Source: an uncultured Clostridia bacterium (lineage in GTDB: Bacteria; Bacillota_A; Clostridia; TANB77; CAG-508). Taken from it: a DNA stretch of 6,458 bases. The notes under the pieces were generated by a model. That model was not told where the DNA came from and ran no database searches. It saw only the letters and a list, made by a program, of their open reading frames with translations. Location of the stretch: NCBI GenBank assembly GCA_947594095.1, contig CANQEA010000073.1, positions 1-6,458 of the forward strand. The letters run 5' to 3'. The translations under genes and the position numbers were made by a program. This document shows positions 5,788 through 6,458 of this stretch, one piece after another (the first letter of the stretch is position 1; each line of letters begins with the position of its first letter).

Positions 5788-6458
5788 TATTTTTTACCTC
5801 CTCTTTCGTTTTCAAATTCATAAATTGGTATTGTTGCTAATACTGGCAACTTAAATTCTCTTTCTACTTCCTCTGGTGTTTTTATTGTTGTATCTAACAT
5901 ATTAGCAATTAATACATAAATTACTGCAATCACAAGACCAATAAATGCAAAAATAACTATGTCTTTTATGTGGTTAATATTTGATGGAGTTTCTTCTATT
6001 TCTGCCTCGTCTACTACATGCACGTTATTAATATTATATATCTCTGCAACCTTTTCTGTAAAAACCTTTGCAATTTCGTTTGCGATTTTAGCTGCGTAAG
6101 ATGCATTTTCATTTGTCACAGATATTTCTATTAATTCTGTGTCTTTTACAGATGTAACTTGTACATTGTTTCTTAATGTTTCTTCATCAACATTTATTTT
6201 TAAATTAGATAACACCTGTCTTAATACATTTTTACTTTTTACTAGTTCACTATATGTTGATACTAATTTAGAGTTTAATGTTATTTCTGTTGTTGTAATA
6301 GATGTATCTGCTGTTTCTGTTTGACCTGATGCTTCTGAGGTTGCAAGAACTAATGTAGTAGAAGATGTGTAAACTGGTGTTACAAAACCATAACTATATA
6401 TTATCCCTATTACTATAAGTATTAATACTATTAATATAATTTGAACTTTTTTGTTCCA
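5787..6458 (-). CDS. Wzz/CpsC-like chain-length determinant and BY-kinase adaptor (5' end off right edge)
   Basis: This polysaccharide co-polymerase-type membrane protein sets polymer length and activates the BY-kinase through its cytoplasmic tail. The frame is open to the window edge; 223 residues are visible and only a few dozen at most should be missing. The first membrane helix is at visible residues 5-24, after WNKK, and leads to the family-like segment VTPVYTSSTTLVL. An extracellular domain rich in Thr/Ser at its start (41-60) follows. The second helix is at about 166-186 (IVIFAFIGLVIAVIYVLIA), and the cytoplasmic tail DTTIKTPEEVEREFKLPVLA ends in ATIP, the signature before kinase docking. 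The stop overlaps the kinase start by 1 nt, implying translational coupling. A GTG at 6215 could be mistaken for the start but is an internal valine, because upstream codons include the expected first membrane helix. Confidence 0.92.
   Translation of the reverse strand, partial: WNKKVQIILIVLILIVIGIIYSYGFVTPVYTSSTTLVLATSEASGQTETADTSITTTEITLNSKLVSTYSELVKSKNVLRQVLSNLKINVDEETLRNNVQVTSVKDTELIEISVTNENASYAAKIANEIAKVFTEKVAEIYNINNVHVVDEAEIEETPSNINHIKDIVIFAFIGLVIAVIYVLIANMLDTTIKTPEEVEREFKLPVLATIPIYEFENERGGKK

Noticed and set aside
5787..6215. A 142-residue protein starting with GTG at 6215
   Set aside because: The frame stays open to the window edge and the upstream codons encode the expected first membrane helix and extracellular start of a Wzz-like protein, so the GTG is an internal valine.
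1..6458. CRISPR arrays, tRNA or rRNA genes, insertion sequences, phage genes, riboswitches
   Set aside because: No repeat-spacer pattern, cloverleaf, transposase or integrase frame or recognisable aptamer was seen on either strand by eye.

Overview
The window comes from an AT-rich, low-GC Firmicute, most likely a spore-forming member of the Clostridia. The grounds are strong A/T codon bias with AGA arginine codons, AGGAGG-type ribosome binding sites, a stage II sporulation protein (SpoIIP), and a Gram-positive-style tyrosine kinase module (separate membrane adaptor, cytoplasmic kinase, PHP-type phosphatase). TGG encodes Trp and the reading frames close normally, so nothing suggests a non-standard code. 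No rRNA, tRNA, CRISPR array, insertion sequence or prophage was seen.

Layout. (1) Positions 1-374, minus strand: the 5' part of pgi (glucose-6-phosphate isomerase), which runs off the left edge, with a well-formed SigA promoter at 412-440. (2) Positions 473-762, plus strand: a decayed XRE/HigA-like antitoxin gene that still has a promoter-like sequence, a good ribosome binding site and an intrinsic terminator. (3) Positions 821-2083, plus strand: spoIIP behind a SigE-like promoter. (4) Positions 2089-2124: a perfect hairpin shared as a bidirectional terminator by spoIIP and the convergent gene. (5) Positions 2151-2492, minus strand: an unrecognised 113-residue three-helix membrane protein with its own promoter and three TTACA direct repeats spaced exactly 11 bp just upstream. 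(6) Positions 2645-6458, minus strand: a tight operon transcribed as Wzz/CpsC-like adaptor (5' end off the right edge), BY-kinase (CpsD/YwqD), PHP phosphatase (CpsB/YwqE), then glmM, with gaps of -1, 16 and 22 nt.

How the genes fit together. The four-gene operon combines a tyrosine-phosphorylation control module for surface polysaccharide with GlmM, which makes glucosamine-1-phosphate for UDP-GlcNAc. Precursor supply and polymer-length control are therefore probably co-expressed. Pgi, divergent and distant, handles the fructose-6-phosphate node that feeds the same pathway. SpoIIP is a peptidoglycan-degrading engulfment enzyme and appears independent of the operon.

I do not see a clear new defence or mobile system. 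The points most worth a second look are the long non-canonical C-terminal tail and sparse tyrosine cluster of the BY-kinase, the linkage of glmM to the kinase/phosphatase module, the antitoxin fossil that keeps its expression signals, and the 11-bp-phased TTACA repeats before the small membrane protein.
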